Of a stretch of 64,000 nucleotides of DNA, positions 35,301-46,788 are shown one piece after another. The notes under the pieces are model-generated. The model searched no databases. It was not told the DNA's origin and saw only the letters and a program-made list of their open reading frames with translations. This stretch comes from Lojkania enalia. Taxonomy: Eukaryota > Ascomycota > Dothideomycetes > Pleosporales. The position numbers and the translations under genes are program-made. The stretch's first letter is position 1. Every line of letters begins with the position of its first letter. The stretch is taken from contig ML986773.1 in the NCBI GenBank assembly GCA_010094045.1, positions 29,620-93,619 of the forward strand, read 5' to 3'.

Positions 35301-37813
35301 TTCAAAATGTGAGATGAATGTTTCTGCTTGAGCGGCTTTGCGAAGACTTGGTTTGTTTGATAGTGTCACTGTTCGCGACTTGTGATGCTTGTCTAGAACA
35401 ATGATATCTTCAAGAGGACCACCAACACGGATACGTGCCATTGTTGATTTATCCTTCTTTTCAGATCCATCCGTAAGGTGACCAATCCTCAAGGCCCCCT
35501 TTACTCCGTGTCCAAGATCTATGGTGACAGTCTCGTCAGATTTTTCGACGACTGTGCCCTGGACTATGTCACCAGGGTTAAGTGATTGGAACATAGCCTC
35601 CTTTTCCGGTCCAATTGACTCTGGATCCTTGCATGAAACTACCATTCGGCGGGCCTCGCGGTCAATGGAGATCACACGAACATTAACGACCTGCCCTTTC
35701 TGGAAATGGCGTGTAGCATCCTCAATAAATGTTTCGCTCATCTCGGCCACTGGAAGCCATGCTTTAAGATCTCCATAGAAGTGTACCAACGCCCCTTCTG
35801 GTTTGATGTCTACGAGCGTTCCTGGCCCGGTTGCACCCTCGACAATCTGTGAGCAGTCCGTCCATGGCTCAGTATCTGAGTTGACAAGTGACTTCTTTAG
35901 CGTCAGTCGAATACGACCCTTTTCCGCATTCGTCGATAGGACCCTTGCCGTGACAGATGTCCCTTCTCTGAATTTCCGTTCTGGATGTTGTAGGCGTACA
36001 TCAGCGAGATGTATGTCGGGAACAAGACCTGTGATTCCTTCTGAAAGGTGCACAAGGACACCAGTGGACCCGTTCTTGTCAGTGACAAACTTATGTACTT
36101 TGCCTTTGACAACCTGTCCAATAGGGACTTCTTCGATTCGGAGAAATTGTTGGTCGAGGACCCTTTGTTCCAACGAAACTTGGAAGGACCCATCCATAGC
36201 ATTATAACCAATTACACGTGCACGATGTTTTGAACCAATATTGAAAGGGCCACTAGATCCTGAAAGCTTGTCGACCTTGCCGTCCAGTCTTGAGATATGC
36301 GCGAAGCCAACCACCCCACGAACTCCAAGATCTAGGTAGAGGCCTGCAATGGGCTCAACTCGCATCACCTTTGCTTCCTCAACAATAGTAGCAATTGGGA
36401 GAATGTCCAAAGGGCTCCTTTTCTCTTTCGCTTTTCCAGCTATTCGCGTTGATAATGACAAGACATGGTCCAACAATGAGACGCCCAATTTCTTAGGGTC
36501 GGAAGTCGGGAAAGTGTTAATGACCCTCGCTTTGATCTTCGACCCGGCCTCATACTTTTCGCTCAAATCTTCGGTCCTCTCTGCAGCACCAGAGTGAACA
36601 ATATCGGCCGTTGCATCGAGCAACCCCATAATCTTTCCAGTAACAGTAGTTGCTGTAGATTCGACTACTAGCAGATCGACAGCGGTTCCAGGAAGGAAAA
36701 TATCTACAGTGGCGGCTTCCGTTACGTAGTTTGGCTTCTTTAGGTTTCCCGATTTCTGTTGATCCGCCGAAAGCTTGATAATTCTACGATCAGAGTTGAA
36801 CCCTGTAACCAAGCACAAGAAGACCGCACCTTCTTGCACTGCCGAGTGGACGGCCTTCTGACCAAGCTCGCCTTTCCCAATAAAGCCTCTTGATTGGGGT
36901 TCGTCTAGTCCCATGTCCATCACAAGCCCATGATCCTCGGCACTGACAACTGATGCCTGAATCATGCTGTTGACGATGATGCTCGATTTGGTGATTCCAC
37001 GATTTACGAGGCCCGGGTCGATGGATAGCTCGATCCTTCTTTTCGGTCTTATACTTCCATTCGCATTGTCGCCAACCGAAGTCACATAGCCCCTCAAGTA
37101 TTGCCCGACATGAAACATCCGCTTCAAATCCACATCATCCAGATCTTCCGAGTCACTAGACTCTAGAGCGCTTGCTTCTTCTTCCCCAATCAACTTCTCG
37201 ATTTTGGTCGTTAATTGTTGAGATATGGCAGTAAGTGGGACGACTCCGGATAGATTGTTGGGGAGGGAAAGTACTATCTCACCGGATGTAATGTCAGCAA
37301 CTTGTCCCAGGACCATTGTTCCAGGGACTAGCTTCTGTTCGTTTGTTAGTGCTGCCTGGACTTGTTGTTGATAGGACTTACCTTGTAGCTGAGACCTTCC
37401 ACTCTGACCTTCTTCTCTTCTTCCCTAGAATGGGAATTCTTGCTCTTCTTCGATTTTTTCTTTTTACCAGCCTTTGGTGCCTCTTCTGCGCCCACGTCAG
37501 ACGCAATGTCGCTAAGTCCATCTTCACCGGTCCGCTTGATGCCCGCCTGCTCGAAAAGGACATCTTGGGTGGCCTTTATCTGGATCTGCTTGTGCTCCAA
37601 GGGCGTCAACAGACTGGCTCCACCTCGAGGGAAGGCCTTCTCCTCATCCTTGAATATAGACTTTTGCACTGCTTTCTCGGGCTTGGATGGTGTTGCATTG
37701 TCGGTCGCCGCGTCGGATTTTCGGCGGCGTTTTGCTGAGCGTTCGGAGGGCTGTGGCCCCTCCTTTTTTGCAGATGCATTTGCAGCATCCGCTTTCCGTT
37801 TCATGGCAGACAT
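32367..37813 (-). CDS. RRP5: rRNA biogenesis protein Rrp5
   Basis: Three exons, 37813-37382, 37334-32934 and 32882-32367, total 5349 nt (1782 aa). Start ATG gives MSAMKRKADAANASAKKE; a Lys-rich nucleolar-type leader precedes VEGLSYK at the first junction. Residues about 145-1330 are a string of about a dozen S1 RNA-binding repeats, seen as recurring VGQIVTAKVRHVEDYGVFL and GQVVKGKVHKFV-type units. An acidic linker (about 1340-1480) leads to HAT/TPR-type helical repeats with NSAVLWVQYMVFQRDLNEID and TSLWLSYASFLM. Rrp5 is needed for both 18S and 5.8S rRNA maturation: the S1 array binds pre-rRNA and the C-terminal HAT repeats support the small-subunit steps. Length and two-part layout match ascomycete Rrp5. 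Its 5' end is 282 bp from divergent CDT2. Confidence 0.96.
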
Positions 37814-38095
37814 TGCAGGCGTTCTTGCAAGCTGTGGGGATTTTTGGAAACTTCCCTTCGTAATGTACCAAGGAAAAAAAAATTGCGGGGTCGGAGGTTC
37901 GCGATGTTCCGGGCGCCGACCGAAACCACTTTGCGCGTCGAGCGACGCGACCACACGCCGCGGGTGGTCTAGCGCGGTTCCAGCCACTCCACGCTTTTTC
38001 ACCATCACCACCATCACTCTGCTCTGTTGCTTTGCTTCACTTCCCCACTCCAATTATATTTCTTAATGTATATGTGCTAGTGCGGGCCAATTCTA
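37814..38095. promoter_or_regulatory. Short bidirectional promoter region, RRP5 / CDT2
   Basis: Only 282 bases separate the two divergent ATGs. The sequence holds a GC-rich core near 37900-37990 and a run of CAC triplets near 38000-38020. Sharing of promoter elements is likely by distance alone; none was identified. Confidence 0.5.
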
Positions 38096-40267
38096 ATGTC
38101 TTCTCCATTCGAGCCCCACCATGGGCTCTGTGAGCTAGTATCGGAGCTACCTTCGTCTTCACCTTCCCATTCGGCCTCGAGCATGACCAGTCGGAAGCCT
38201 AAGAAGCCACCTCCAATCACCCCAAAACGCTTCACACGCTTCTTCACCCCCAGATCATCTGTGCATGGATCGTCACATTCCAATTCGCTTGGAAATTCCG
38301 GCCGTCAACTGCGAGACATCACACGAACCGCCGTCAATCGCCCAAATGGTCTGCACAAGACCACGCCTCGCAAAACCGTAAACTTCGCTGATATAGCAGC
38401 GGACAAGCAGATGAGGACCCCTCAAGTCAATAGCAGAAAACGAAAGGCACCCTATCTTTCGCCTGAAAGCTCCCCTGTCCAGTCCTCGCCCTCGAAACGA
38501 TCAAAGTTCGTCACACCCCAGCCGATTACCGTACTCGAAGATGAACCGGCCCTCGAGCAGCCATTTGTCTTCCCGGAGGCAATTAGAAGATTGAAGAGCT
38601 TGGGAAGTACTTCTCGTATGCTTCAGCGGTCTTTCGGTGGAATACTAGGTGTCGGACGTGGTTTTCATCGCGATCACTGCTCCTCCTGGGAGGAACAGAC
38701 TTCAAACTTCTACAGTGGCCCGGATGACTGCCATCAGTTGCCTCAAGGAGCGCCACCCTTCTCCACTGCTGGCTGCAATTGTAAGTCACCACCCCGCTCG
38801 GCGCATGGGTACATTCTCCCTTACTTACCTTCTAATAGCGAACTCATTAGTCGCTATCGGGGATGAAGACGGGTGGGTGCATCTTCTCGATGCGAGCGAC
38901 GATGCAACCTCCGACTTCACTAGAGCCCACCTCTCCTTCCGGCCTCATACCAATGCAGTCATGGATATGCAGTTCTCTTCGGACGATGCATATCTCGCTA
39001 CGGGCTCCGGAGATCAGACTGCGCAAATCATTGACGTGCGCACACAGCAATGCGTCAGCGTGCTGTCAAAACATAGATCATCTGTTAAGCAGGTGCGCTT
39101 TCAGCCGAGCGAGGATAAGATTGTAGCCACGTCAAGTCGAGACGGCACTGTGCAAATCTGGGACTTGAGATGCAAAGGTGGCTTAGACAATATACACCAG
39201 CTGTGGGGGGTAGATGCGCCCTATGTTGGCATCATTCGCACCTTAACTGCTGCCCACGCTGATAACTCTTTTGTCAGCCCCAACGGCGCGTCTACCACAA
39301 CCGCCAAGATTCCGAAGTAAGTTCACATCGTAGTCCCGCAAATTCTGATCGTACTAACAGCTCCAGGGAATTGCTTGGCAAAAGCGAAGCTTTGAGTCGC
39401 CGCAATGAGATCTCTGTCACAGCACTCTCATTCCTCCCCACAGGCCGAGAACATCTTCTCCTAACAGCGTCTGATGCTTCCACTTGTGTCAAGGTATGGG
39501 ACATTCGTGCCCGCTACTCACGGCGAGGCCCGGCTATACCAATTTCGACTACAAGACAGCCAGAGTCTCATAACAGGCACCGACACTTTGCCATCAATTC
39601 CTTAACATTAAGTGGAGACGCCGCTCGTTTGTACGCCCTAAGTAAAGACAATACTGTATATGCATATTCAACAAGCCATCTCATTTTGGGCGTTGCCCCT
39701 GAGCTCTCCGTCTCAACCTCAGCCAGCCATAGGTATGCTAGCATTGGTAAAGAAGGTCTTGGGCCGATGTACGGTTTTCGACATCGCAACTTTCACGCCG
39801 GATCCTTCTATGTCAAAGCAGCGCTCCGAAAAGCTTCCGGAGATCAACCCGAATTACTTGCTGTCGGGAGCACAGATGGCTGTCCAGTTGTCTTTCCTAC
39901 AGACGAGAGGTTTCTTCGGCACGAGCCATCTCGTGATGAAGGCGCTGATGAGTTGCCTCAATTCCCTGCGCGACCATCTCTTTCGCGGAACTCGAGTTCA
40001 ACCAGCCGGTTTCCCAACTTGCTTGAAGATCAGATCCCGATATATGAGCATGGGACACCTCTTGTCCGCGGCCATGACGCAGAAGTCGGAAGTGTGTCGT
40101 TTGCTAAGAGCGGAACGCTGGTTAGTATCAGTGACGATTTCAGTGTAAGACGGTGGAAGGAAGGGCCTCAGGCTCGTGAATTGAGATCGGGTGGTGAGGC
40201 AGATGGGCGCAGATGGCGATCTGGATGGGCTATCGTAAGTGAGGGATTCGATGATGATGATAAGTAA
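38096..40267 (+). CDS. CDT2: WD40 protein, Cdt2-type CRL4 substrate receptor
   Basis: Three exons, 38096-38780, 38839-39316 and 39361-40267, total 2070 nt (689 aa). The N-terminal 230 residues are disordered with PPPITPKRFTRFFTPRSS (about 39-56) and RKTVNFADI. WD repeats begin at VAIGDEDGWVHLLD and include AYLATGSGDQTAQIIDVRT, VATSSRDGTVQIWDLRC, LLLTASDASTCVKVWDIR, and near the end VSISDDFSVRRW. This pattern fits Cdt2, the receptor that brings PCNA-bound Cdt1 and other S-phase substrates to Cul4-Ddb1 for ubiquitylation. DxR box residues (IWDLR, VWDIR) that contact Ddb1 are present. The exon 1/2 junction is chosen by phase; a second frame across 38649-38780 is also open, so the residues just before the first blade are less sure. 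Confidence 0.8.
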
Positions 40268-43200
40268 AGAAAAGAGCGTACTGTTGTTGTGGTGATGCGA
40301 GGAGCTGATGTATTAGAACATCAGTAGTGAGAGCATGCCTTACTTTGTTGTTCTCTGTTACAGAATACCCTAGCGTTTTCCACTAGTCAGTTATGCGGAT
40401 TGGGATGTTAGTCGAATACTAGGAATTGAATTGGTGGGTTCCACGATAGCCCCCTGAATGAATTCTTCAAAACAAATTCCTATGAACTCTGGATTAAACA
40501 TCTCTGGATGGTGAGGTTATGCTAATGGGTGCTACAACCATCTAATCTTTTCCTCTCACTCCTTTGAATTCCGTTTCCTATTTCTTCAATTGACCACATC
40601 TCCCCTTTTTAACATACTCATCAATCCTTAATCCACCCCGTCCCTACAGACTTCTCATCCTCAAACCCAATGATAAGAACAATTTAGATGGCCTAATAGC
40701 AGTCCAATTTCAAGCTCTTGCATCTTAAATGGACACTAAGTTGGAATCACAATCTAATTAGTTCCCACGCCGGCCATCGCCCCCCTAGCATTACCTTCGG
40801 CGCTGTCCTCTTACTTAGACATATTATTTGTACCCGAGAGCAGCCTTCACAGCAAGTTAACATGAACAGTTAACATGAACATGTAGGCCTAGAAACTCCT
40901 TCTCCGGGAACTCGATCGCCATCCCCTTAATTTGCGCTAGGCGTTAAGGGAGTACGGTCTCAAGCAAATGTCAAGGTCCTAGAAGTTGCCGAAGACGAAG
41001 GTGTTGCTGGAACAGAGGAGGTTGATTGCTTCACGGTACTTCATCATAGCTGTGTTAGCACAGGTTCATTTGATACGGTTAGAGGTTTATACAGACATTT
41101 TCCAGCATGTTCGTAGGAAGTTTAGGCTTTTCCTTAACTTTACCATTGCTCTACGGCTACCATTTGAACCTCTAGTTAGGAACCATAAGTTGTCGGGGCT
41201 GCGCCAGATGAATCCGGTTAATTGGTTTTTACCGCCGTGTCTGTCTGAGGGATAGACCTCCACGTATCCTGTTTCGCAAAGGGCTATTTTATAAATCTCT
41301 ATCCTTGGCTCAGCTGGTAATATACTAAATAGGGGCGATTGCTGCTGCTCCTTTATTCTATACTATTTCCACCATCCCGCTCTGTCGACTAAGGTCGTGC
41401 TTCCGATTCTGAAGACGACGTTCGTAGCGGCGTTGCAATATCCTGCTCAATTTTTACTCCTTCGGTCGTGTATTATTTATAGTCGGGGGCACCTTCGCAT
41501 TGGGAGTCCTAGGTAGAAAAGGCAGTAGCACAGCCACAGTATGGAACGCAGTTCCAGGCCGAGAATGGGATACACGATCGTTTCGACAGCACTCCGGACT
41601 AGCAGGAGGAACACATGAGGTATTCGGATGTCTTCTTTGATGTGTTGTTTATGTGCTTGAGAGTGGTAGAAATGCTAGATCCATTATTTTCCTTGACTCT
41701 ATTTTGTGTACTATTTCCACTATTCAAAATAAATTGACGGGGAAAGTGGTCAATGAGGCGGTAGTGGCGAAAGCTATTTCCTAGACCTCGCGGCACAGCA
41801 GCCCATCCTAACTTCGTTGAGCTACTTGAAATTTCTATCCGCATTCGTGGTAATGGATTCTGATTTAATGAGTGGAATGATTTTCGGTTTTCAGGCGGTA
41901 CGCTGAGCAGGCCTGAGCTATTAGAGTTTGGAAGGGGAAGTAGAAATGAAGGACAGAATGCTCCAATAGAAAAACACAAGGATTATTTAGTGATGTTTTA
42001 TTCCCTATCAGCTTAAGATATATGACAGACGATATAATAGAAAACGCGTTAAAAGAGACCTTGCGTTTACAAGCATCCTAATTGGTGTACTGAATGAGAA
42101 GGGATAAACGGAAACCTATAATGGGGAAGATGATCGAAAGGCGCTGCAATCGCGAAATGATTCCTCTTTATATTTAAAGCGAAGCAAGTGATCATGTAAA
42201 CGTATGGAATAGGAAAACATACGTACATTCATGAGGGACGGGACATATTAGTCCAACTCTTGGCAGGGGTGGCAATCCTACAACAATGTTAAAACCAAGG
42301 CGTATTCGGTAGGCTCTATATGGATTTTCGTCTTCCAAAAATTCTATATGCCTTAAATTATCACCATCTCGAAATCTCACATTTTCGTTACAATGACCGA
42401 TGCTGGCGAAGATACAGCGATAGAACTGCAATCCGCAGACATCTCGCCAAGCACTTCATCAGATTCTCCACAACAATTTCCTGCCAGGAGGAAATACGTT
42501 TAATTGCGCTGCGCTCTATAATTGCAGGAACGGCTATTATTTCTGTGATAACATGCTTCGTCGCGAACTAGATATATCCTTATAGTTATATAAACGCAGA
42601 ATCACCCAAGCCGTTTAGACCATGGAGGCCGTGGGCCATTGCATATCGAGTCCTACTACAGCTCTTTTTCATATTTATCAGGGGATATTCTTGGGTTTCT
42701 TTCAAGCAAAACCTGATTAATTGTACAATTACCTGGGTACTCATGTCATTGTTAGATTACTTGAACGTTCATGCTCCCTCAAGGCCCCAAATCTGACTTC
42801 AAAACGGAGTAAATTCTTCATGTACCTGATCTATGTCTTTCCATCGATTCTACTGATGGCCGCTCCCTCTACCAGCACCCGTTTTCTCCCCATCTTCCCC
42901 TATATTCAGGATAAAGCAAATTTAATCACAAAATATGCCTATTATTATACTTTGCGGCTCTCGGATCCTTTTTATCTCCAAAAATCCGCCGAATGTCCCA
43001 TCTACCCGCCCAAGTCTCCCTCCCTATCTTATACCTAAGTCGCAGATCTTCTTTACGAGGAGAACCAAGCCATAATCTGACAATGTACATCTACAACCCC
43101 GCGCTCCTAAGAAAAAGCATGTGTCTTTCTACGCGGATTACCTGGTGGCAATCCCAGCGCTCAGTATGAGATCCTGGGTTACTATTCGGACTTTTATAGC

Positions 43201-43785
43201 ATGATGGATGTAATAAAGATATGCGGGAAACAGTATGGGGATGCCTTAACGCTGCTATTGGCGAAGTTGGCGCTGCAGGGGGCGGCCCAGGGGCCATTAG
43301 GGCAGTGTCCCAAACGGCTCGCGTCTAGGCCGTGTGGAGGCTTAGGGCTTTGATAAGAGAACATTCTGAATTAATGGAGGATAGTCAGTGGACGATTACT
43401 ATGAAGGGGTTGGTAAAGGGAATGGAGAGATCTAGGCAATTAGTAAAAGCACGGGTAGGGTTACACGACATGACGATACATAGAAGTGTTTGAGGAATCA
43501 AAGTGGAGATAGTCCGTTGTATTATTTCTTGGCTATACCGCTTTCCCATGAATTTTATTAATAGAAAACACTGCGAAACCTCTACAAACAAACGGCTTCG
43601 GCGAACAAGATAGCAATTCTAATCACACAACAGCTAACAAACTCTCTTAAATCTACCTCTGTGTACTGGAATGGGCAATAATTAAGGGCAAGATACTGGA
43701 GTAAATGGTCCGTAGTATAATATATAACAATACCCTATTAACTCCACATTTCAATATCTGGTTTCCGCTAGCGGGCGAAGAGAAT
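40268..43785. other. Long AT-rich gene-poor block
   Basis: About 3.5 kb with no frame that looks conserved. Frames such as 40986-41255 plus and 41599-41979 minus have no domain and compositions expected from AT-rich DNA. A frame near 43165-43340 plus (GYYSDFYSMMDVIKICGKQY) may be a gene relic, but I cannot name it. Confidence 0.5.
40855..40880 (+). repeat. Tandem 13-mer, two copies
   Basis: AGTTAACATGAAC occurs twice head to tail with no mismatch. Too short to assign a function. Confidence 0.8.
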
Positions 43786-45115
43786 TTAGTGACCGACGGC
43801 GCTGAGAAATCTCGGGCACATCATATTCACAGCACGATCATTACAATAATAGCCAGTGCCATGATAATAGTCCAGATCCAAAATCCGAAGATCTTCTAGT
43901 TCAACAAAGTTCATCCCAAATACTGAAGTGCAGGATGATAGTAAGAGAAAGAGAGACACTAGGAGAGTAAGTTTAGTGACTTGGCCCGACAAGTTGATTT
44001 GTTTCCTGGATTCCGCAATCGTAGCACTGTTCATCAAGAGCGCGATCCCATATTGACGCTGCGAAAATTGTTGGCGGGCCCGCTCCAGAAGTTCATTGAC
44101 AACTTCTCCCATATATTCTCTCGACATTCTAGCTATATCAACCTCCGTATACTTTTTTGTTCCCGGCAACTCTTCCAAGGCCTTGATTGAATAAAGCGAA
44201 GGAGGTCTTGGTAATTTATACTATCACAGAATAGATGTCTGGATAATGCCAAGGCAGGCAGAAACCGCAACACTGTCCCATCGAAGTTTATATTTTCTAG
44301 ACATCATGTCTTTCAATTCTTGAGAACATTGAGAACCTAAAGTGCCGAGCTTTCTACAAAATGAGAAATAGACTTATTGCATATAAAGGATCTTCAACAG
44401 CAACACTCCTACTGAGGAAGGTATGGAATTCAAAGGGAAGATGAGTAGCCAACTGGGGCAATTCTTGTATAATTGCACGCGAGGTTGGAACTAGGGCGGA
44501 TTTTCCTGAGCCGCGCAACAGTGTGACTCTATTCAGGTGGCACAGGACGGGAAACGCGCGGTATGAATCAAATATCTTCGATAGCAAGGATTTCCAGGTA
44601 ATACGGAAGCTCTCAAATAAGTTTGTTTCCACTTCCGACCAGATGATAGTTGTACGATCTCAGCTACTCTTTTGGTCATGATGCCCCTGGAGATGGCTTG
44701 AACATACCTATCTAGCCTCCTCCTTACAATGAAGTGCGTAAAGATATGTCCGATTCAATGAGGAGCTATCCGTGTGCGAGGGCGTAGCATGCTTGAACCA
44801 AAGAGTCGCCAGGTACCGATCATCGTAAGACATCCCCAAAATCCTGAGCAATATTAGCTTGCAAATGAGTATGGGGCTTATGATATGAGATACAGGCAGG
44901 AGAATTTAGACAGAGTCTCTAGGTCATCGTGTTGAGACAAAATGTCAAGAAACTTCGTCTTGAGCTCAAGGGTAAAAGGGGGGGTTCCGTGATTGCGAAC
45001 TTGGCTACCATCCGGAACCAAGCTTTCTAGATAACGGCGAGGTAATTGGGATTTATGCCATTCTGACCCCCAGTTTCTTTTGACCGAATTTAGAGGAGGT
45101 TTGCCGGCCACGATA
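43786..45115 (-). pseudogene. Broken CorA-like Mg2+ transporter gene
   Basis: The 3' part, 44178-43786, is clear. A long helix ends YGIALLMNSATIAESRKQ and leads into KLTLLVSLFLLLSSCTSVFG followed at once by MNF, i.e. the first membrane helix and the GMN filter motif of CorA-like proteins, then an acidic loop. The second membrane helix expected after it is only partly visible (around YYHGTGYYCNDRA). Upstream, pieces in different minus-strand frames (45111-44878, then DDRYLATLWFKHATPSH around 44825, then 44632-44354) look like the soluble domain of the fungal CorA-like family, separated by stops and frame changes. No set of introns joined them. The block is AT-rich. I regard it as inactive; the extent on the 5' side is uncertain. 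Confidence 0.55.
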
Positions 45116-46788
45116 TGAATTTGGCTTTGCTACTCCTGAGGGTATGGGGCGTCTAGTGGCTCTTGAAGCTACTTAGACCCAAAGGCCATCGAGTCGAATC
45201 TAGGCTTAGGGATACCAGAAAATATAGGGAGACATGCTAATTTAGGATCATCAAGAATGTTTGGGGAATCGGCTTCGGAACAGCTTTGCGAGGAGACCCA
45301 AATGAGCTGCCTATGTGGCCTGCTCCAATGATAGCCGATGCAAACCCAGACATACGGCTAGAACCTTGTGATAAAGCCACTTTTTTGGTGGGTACTGGCT
45401 CTAGTGGGACATTGCAGCCTTAATCGAGCAAGTGAGCGAGGTTCTCGTCATTTTTGCCAGAGTACATGGTGGATCTCGATGAATGGCGCGTAAAATTTCA
45501 AATCGCATTATGGTAATCTTTCGCTCTCTTCGAATGCTCCATAGTGAATCCTGGCACTAAAATTCCGAGGAGATATCACTTGCTAGTCTCAAGTGAAGGC
45601 TTCAGCTAATATCGTGAAAAGAAATCTCGAGGTGGCTGTGAAAGGCCGAGGATTATTGAGCATATGCGTTATATAAGTCCGCCCGATTGCGACTTAGCAT
45701 AAATAATTGAGTCTAAGCCTTCTCCTTACGGCCGATGGGAAATACAAGGAATCGTAAGAGTGGCTTTGATCAGACTAGATCCGTACGTAAGCACAAAATC
45801 TTGTATAAAAATGCCCCTTCCGTAGCTATACTAGATACAGCTTGGCTACTTCAACTCGTTATATTGAACTAAGTTCTCAAACTGTTGATCTTCCATTTCT
45901 AATCGGTCATGAGAAGAGAGAGGCTGTACCGCATAAATGGATCTCATATACGATCAAAATCTTCTCTAAAAACAAAATTGAAATGACTTGTTTGACGCGA
46001 GACAACCAAGCCCATACCCTCCGCTGGACGCCTCTAGATTTGGTTAAATCTCGTGTGATGCCACACAACCCAAACTCAGCCTTGTCTGAAAGACCCCACC
46101 TGTTTTACACCTCAAATTTTTGCACACGATCTAATATCTGACCAAAAGATACTAACAATATATTAGTTACTCCAACTATGCCATATTCCAACAAGCCATT
46201 AGCATACAGTGCAATACCACTACGTCCTTTTCCCATATCTAGTCTAGCTCGATACGTAAAAAATACATCTTAGATATCCTTAATTCCGCACAGATTGTAT
46301 GAGACACGATGAAGCCTAGCTAGTGTCCAATATTCCTAGTACAATGACTCGAAATCAGAAATAAATAAAAAGTGAAGTTTAATGCTCGCTCAAAAGGAGC
46401 GATAGTTATAAACGAAAAACCTACTGTGCAATTTCAGTAAATAAAGCCGAGGGATAACAGTCGTAGCTCTATAGCATCGAGTACGGAAATCAGAGACTAT
46501 CAATTTTCTACCGGGATGGCTATTGCCATATCCGTGATTATGAATAGAAGTTCCTAGGGCCGCAGAATCTCTTCACTAAGTTAGAATATCTTCCCAGTCA
46601 TAATAATCATAAATTAACGTTTAGCCTTCGTTCTGGATGAAGTATGCCCATCCTGTACTACATCACACACTTAACCCCCAACACATCACTCCACAATCAC
46701 CCTCTACAAGGCGCTTCCTCCTTCCGCCAGGAGGCGACGCATAGCCCCTCGCCTTGACTTTCCTTTCCGCCACCATCTCATAATCACT
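45116..46788. other. AT-rich gene-poor tract
   Basis: About 1.7 kb. One plus frame, 45842-46141 (with WISYTIKIFSKNKIEMTCL and HTLRWTPLDLVKS), has amino-acid content that looks coding but has no upstream or downstream partner and no known domain. Otherwise nothing. Confidence 0.4.
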
